NCBI RefSeq assembly: GCF_003096275.1
Contig: NZ_QENQ01000001.1
Span: 2,578,920 to 2,642,919, forward strand
Source: Sphingomonas pokkalii
GTDB taxonomy: Bacteria > Pseudomonadota > Alphaproteobacteria > Sphingomonadales > Sphingomonadaceae
DNA: 64,000 nucleotides
Direction: 5' to 3'
Shown: piece after piece, positions 62,116 to 64,000 of the stretch
Layout: every line of letters begins with the position of its first letter
Numbering within the stretch: the first letter of the stretch is position 1
Notes under the pieces: model-generated
Told to the model about the DNA's origin: nothing
The model's database searches: none
The model's input: only the letters and a program-made list of their open reading frames with translations
Made by a program: the position numbers and the translations under genes

Positions 62116-63398
62116 GGCAGATCCCTTGCGCGGTGAATGGTTCCGGCGCAGTCGCCAAAGCCGATCGGGCGATAGCCTTCGGCATGGGCGCGCCCGCGCA
62201 GGACAAGCGTGTCGCCATCCTCCAGCATGGTGCGCGTGCTGCCGTCGGGAAGCGCGATCGGGCTGCCGCCGCCCAGAGTGATCTCGGCAAGGCATGCGCG
62301 CGCGCCGGGCGCCGCGCCCGAAACGGTGCCGGTGGCGATCAGGTCGCCCGCCTCCAGTGGGGCGCCGTTGGAGGCCTGATGCGCGGCCATCTGCGCCAGC
62401 GTCCAGTACAGGTCCGAAAGCTCGGTCTCGGTCACGCGCAGCTGCGCGCCGCCGGGCGCCACCAGATCCGCGGTCAGCGTCACCGAACAGGCGCCTGCCT
62501 GCCGATCGGCCGCGTCGAGCAGATAGCCCGGAATCGCAGGCTCCCCTGCCCCGCGGCCGCGGGCGGCGACGCGAAACGGCGCCAGCGCCTCCATCGTCAC
62601 GATCCATGGCGACACGGTGGTAAGAAAGCTCTTGCCGAGATGCGGGCCCAGAATCATTTCGAAGAACTGGATGGCGCGCGCCGACCAGTCGTTCACCAGG
62701 CAACAGCCGAACAGCAGATCCTCGGCGGCTGCGACGCCGATCGGTTCGCCGAGCGCCGTGTCCGCCCGCAACCACGCGCCGAATTCCAGCTCGAAATCGA
62801 GCAGCGGCTCCGGCCCCCATTGCACCGCGCCGCTGCCGGGCGGCATCTCGAACTGCCCCATCGGCCGGATCACCGGCGTACCGCTCACCCGCACCGAACT
62901 GGCGCGGCCATTATAGGCGACCGGCAGCGAAAGCGCCGCCGGCTTCGGCGTGCCGCCGCCCATGCGCGCGATGTGATCGAACGAGGTGCAGAAATCGGTG
63001 AAGGCGGGCGGCTTGAGCGGCAGCAGCATCTCCGCATCCGCCATCGCGACCAGCACCGGCTCCAGGCGGGCGCGGTGCGCCGATCCCGCGCGGAACAGCG
63101 CGAACAACCGCGCCCGCAACGCACTGACCGCCCCGGCCGGCTGGGCCAGCAGCGGGGCAAGGCTGTCGCCGCAGGCCGCGCGGGCGGCCGCCAGCGCCTC
63201 TCCTTCCAGCAGCCCGCTTGCCGCCAGCGCCTGCAGATCGACCAGCCTATCGCCCAGCGCCACGCCGCCGCGCGCCACGCCCGCGCTACGAAACACGCCG
63301 AAGGGCAGGTTCTGGATTGGAAAGTCGGTGTCGCCATTGGCACTTTCGACCCAGCTGGTCACCGCCGGATCATGGGTGGCGTTCGGCTCAATGGGCAT
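62112..63398 (-). CDS. fahA: Fumarylacetoacetase
   Basis: A 428-residue protein with the N-terminal SH3-like region of true fumarylacetoacetases (PIQNLPFGVFR and GDRLVDLQAL) and the FAH catalytic domain (TDFCTSFDHI, FELEFGAWL, NDWSARAIQFFEMILGPHLGKSF, GDLIATGTVSG). It splits fumarylacetoacetate or a close analogue into fumarate and a second acid. The homogentisate dioxygenase and maleylacetoacetate isomerase expected for tyrosine breakdown are not in this window, so the substrate may be another ring-fission product. It overlaps the MBL gene by 11 bases. Confidence 0.88.
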   Translation of the reverse strand: MPIEPNATHDPAVTSWVESANGDTDFPIQNLPFGVFRSAGVARGGVALGDRLVDLQALAASGLLEGEALAAARAACGDSLAPLLAQPAGAVSALRARLFALFRAGSAHRARLEPVLVAMADAEMLLPLKPPAFTDFCTSFDHIARMGGGTPKPAALSLPVAYNGRASSVRVSGTPVIRPMGQFEMPPGSGAVQWGPEPLLDFELEFGAWLRADTALGEPIGVAAAEDLLFGCCLVNDWSARAIQFFEMILGPHLGKSFLTTVSPWIVTMEALAPFRVAARGRGAGEPAIPGYLLDAADRQAGACSVTLTADLVAPGGAQLRVTETELSDLYWTLAQMAAHQASNGAPLEAGDLIATGTVSGAAPGARACLAEITLGGGSPIALPDGSTRTMLEDGDTLVLRGRAHAEGYRPIGFGDCAGTIHRARDLP

Positions 63399-64000
63399 GG
63401 CCGCACTGCTCCGCATGCGCCTTGGTTTCCCAGTGGAAGCGCCCCATCGCGCCGAACAGGTCGCGGGACTCCTCGGGCGTGAAGGGCACGCCCCATTGCC
63501 GGTACAGCGAAAAGACGTTGGCGACGATCCGCTCGGGGTCCTTCCAGTTGCGATATTCGGTCATGTTGATGTCGCGCGCCGCCTCCAGGCAGGTCATCCC
63601 CGCCTCGAACCGCCTCCGCGCCTCGTCCCGCACATATTCGAAATAGGCCTTCATGTTCTTCACGGAGGCGAGATCGGAAATCGGGCCGTGCCCGGGCACC
63701 ACGATCTCCGGATCCAGCGCGACGATCCGGTCGCAGGCGGCGATCCAGTTCTCGATCGGCCCCGCCCACATGATCGGATGCCCTTCGTTGAACACCAGGT
63801 CGCCCGTGAAGATGGCGCGATCCGCCGGCACCCATGCGATGGTGTCGGAACTGGTGTGCGCGGGCCCCATGTCGATCAGCTCGACCGTCTTGTCGCCCAC
63901 CGTCACGGTCATCTGCCCGTCGAACAACGTGGTGGGGAAGGCGAGCGCATCGACGCCGCCGAAATCGAACTTCCCCATGGTCTCGAACAGGAAGGCGCCG
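63388..64000 (-). CDS. MBL-fold metallo-hydrolase, 5' end beyond the window
   Basis: A beta-lactamase-fold hydrolase truncated by the window edge. The visible part covers AHTSSDTIAWVPADRAIFTGDLVF and PGHGPISD, which supply later metal ligands. The N-terminal HxHxDH motif must lie upstream of position 64000, because the frame stays open to the edge. An ATG at 63978 is probably internal. It is the first visible gene of the unit ending with the MFS transporter. Confidence 0.85.
   Translation of the reverse strand, partial: GAFLFETMGKFDFGGVDALAFPTTLFDGQMTVTVGDKTVELIDMGPAHTSSDTIAWVPADRAIFTGDLVFNEGHPIMWAGPIENWIAACDRIVALDPEIVVPGHGPISDLASVKNMKAYFEYVRDEARRRFEAGMTCLEAARDINMTEYRNWKDPERIVANVFSLYRQWGVPFTPEESRDLFGAMGRFHWETKAHAEQCGHAH

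Noticed and set aside
59989..62136. Plus-strand open frame of about 715 codons opposite the MFS and amidohydrolase genes
   Set aside because: Antisense shadow of two well-supported minus-strand genes.

Overview
The window is GC-rich with dense, tightly packed genes and many ATGA or TGATG overlaps. The gene content points to a sphingomonad (Sphingomonas, Sphingobium or Novosphingobium type) alphaproteobacterium: LigF/LigG-type glutathione S-transferases for lignin ether cleavage, a SigF/NrsF-type ECF sigma pair, a TonB-dependent receptor, M13/M16 peptidases and a GH3 glucosidase. The genus assignment is inferred from gene content, not from a marker gene. I saw no rRNA, tRNA or CRISPR array.

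Region 1 (1-32.9 kb) is mostly housekeeping: threonine synthase-like enzyme, AdhP-type alcohol dehydrogenase, SDR; a lower-GC surface-modification patch (GSCFA protein, sulfotransferase-like protein with an apparent CTG start, GT-A-like protein); GH3 beta-glucosidase coupled to aldose 1-epimerase; double-domain M16 peptidase; a GntR-lepB-2OG-oxygenase operon; nitroreductase; POT peptide transporter; M13 peptidase; acetyl-CoA synthetase; a complete NodT-MacA-MacB-type tripartite efflux operon; xdhC-mocA; GDPD; two small lipoproteins flanking a palindromic repeat; phenylalanine hydroxylase; SDR-prmA.

Region 2 (33.3-36.7 kb) is an accessory patch: a 3' remnant of a chemotaxis receptor gene, an SRAP (YedK/HMCES) gene whose catalytic Cys2 fits only an ATC start, three close-packed unrecognised small genes (one a zinc ribbon), an AlpA-type regulator and an IS5-family element with a frameshifted transposase, matching terminal repeats and a TA duplication.

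Region 3 (36.9-41.0 kb) is the most interesting part: a bufferin (MNIO-modified, Cys-rich, copper-related RiPP) locus. An ECF sigma factor and its membrane anti-sigma lie between two different precursors: a DUF2282/BufA1-type gene on the minus strand followed by a DoxX gene, and a BufA2-type gene on the plus strand followed by the DUF692 MNIO and the DUF2063 partner. Three promoters, one per transcription unit, have the identical form GTAACC-N16-CGTA, so the locus looks like a self-contained sigma-factor regulon. Each precursor is followed by a GC hairpin.

Region 4 (41.6-64.0 kb) is an aromatic, probably lignin-derived, catabolic island. It has at least four main units: ligF-ligG-aldehyde dehydrogenase, then TonB receptor-VOC dioxygenase-FAD monooxygenase-FAH hydrolase; a divergent Nu-type GST-GMC oxidoreductase; a MarR regulator next to two LigD-like SDRs on one side and GST-GST-acyl-CoA ligase-amidohydrolase on the other; and MBL hydrolase-fumarylacetoacetase-amidohydrolase-MFS transporter. 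Together they would oxidise the side chain, cleave ethers with glutathione, remove glutathione, open the ring and hydrolyse the product. The exact substrate cannot be read from sequence.
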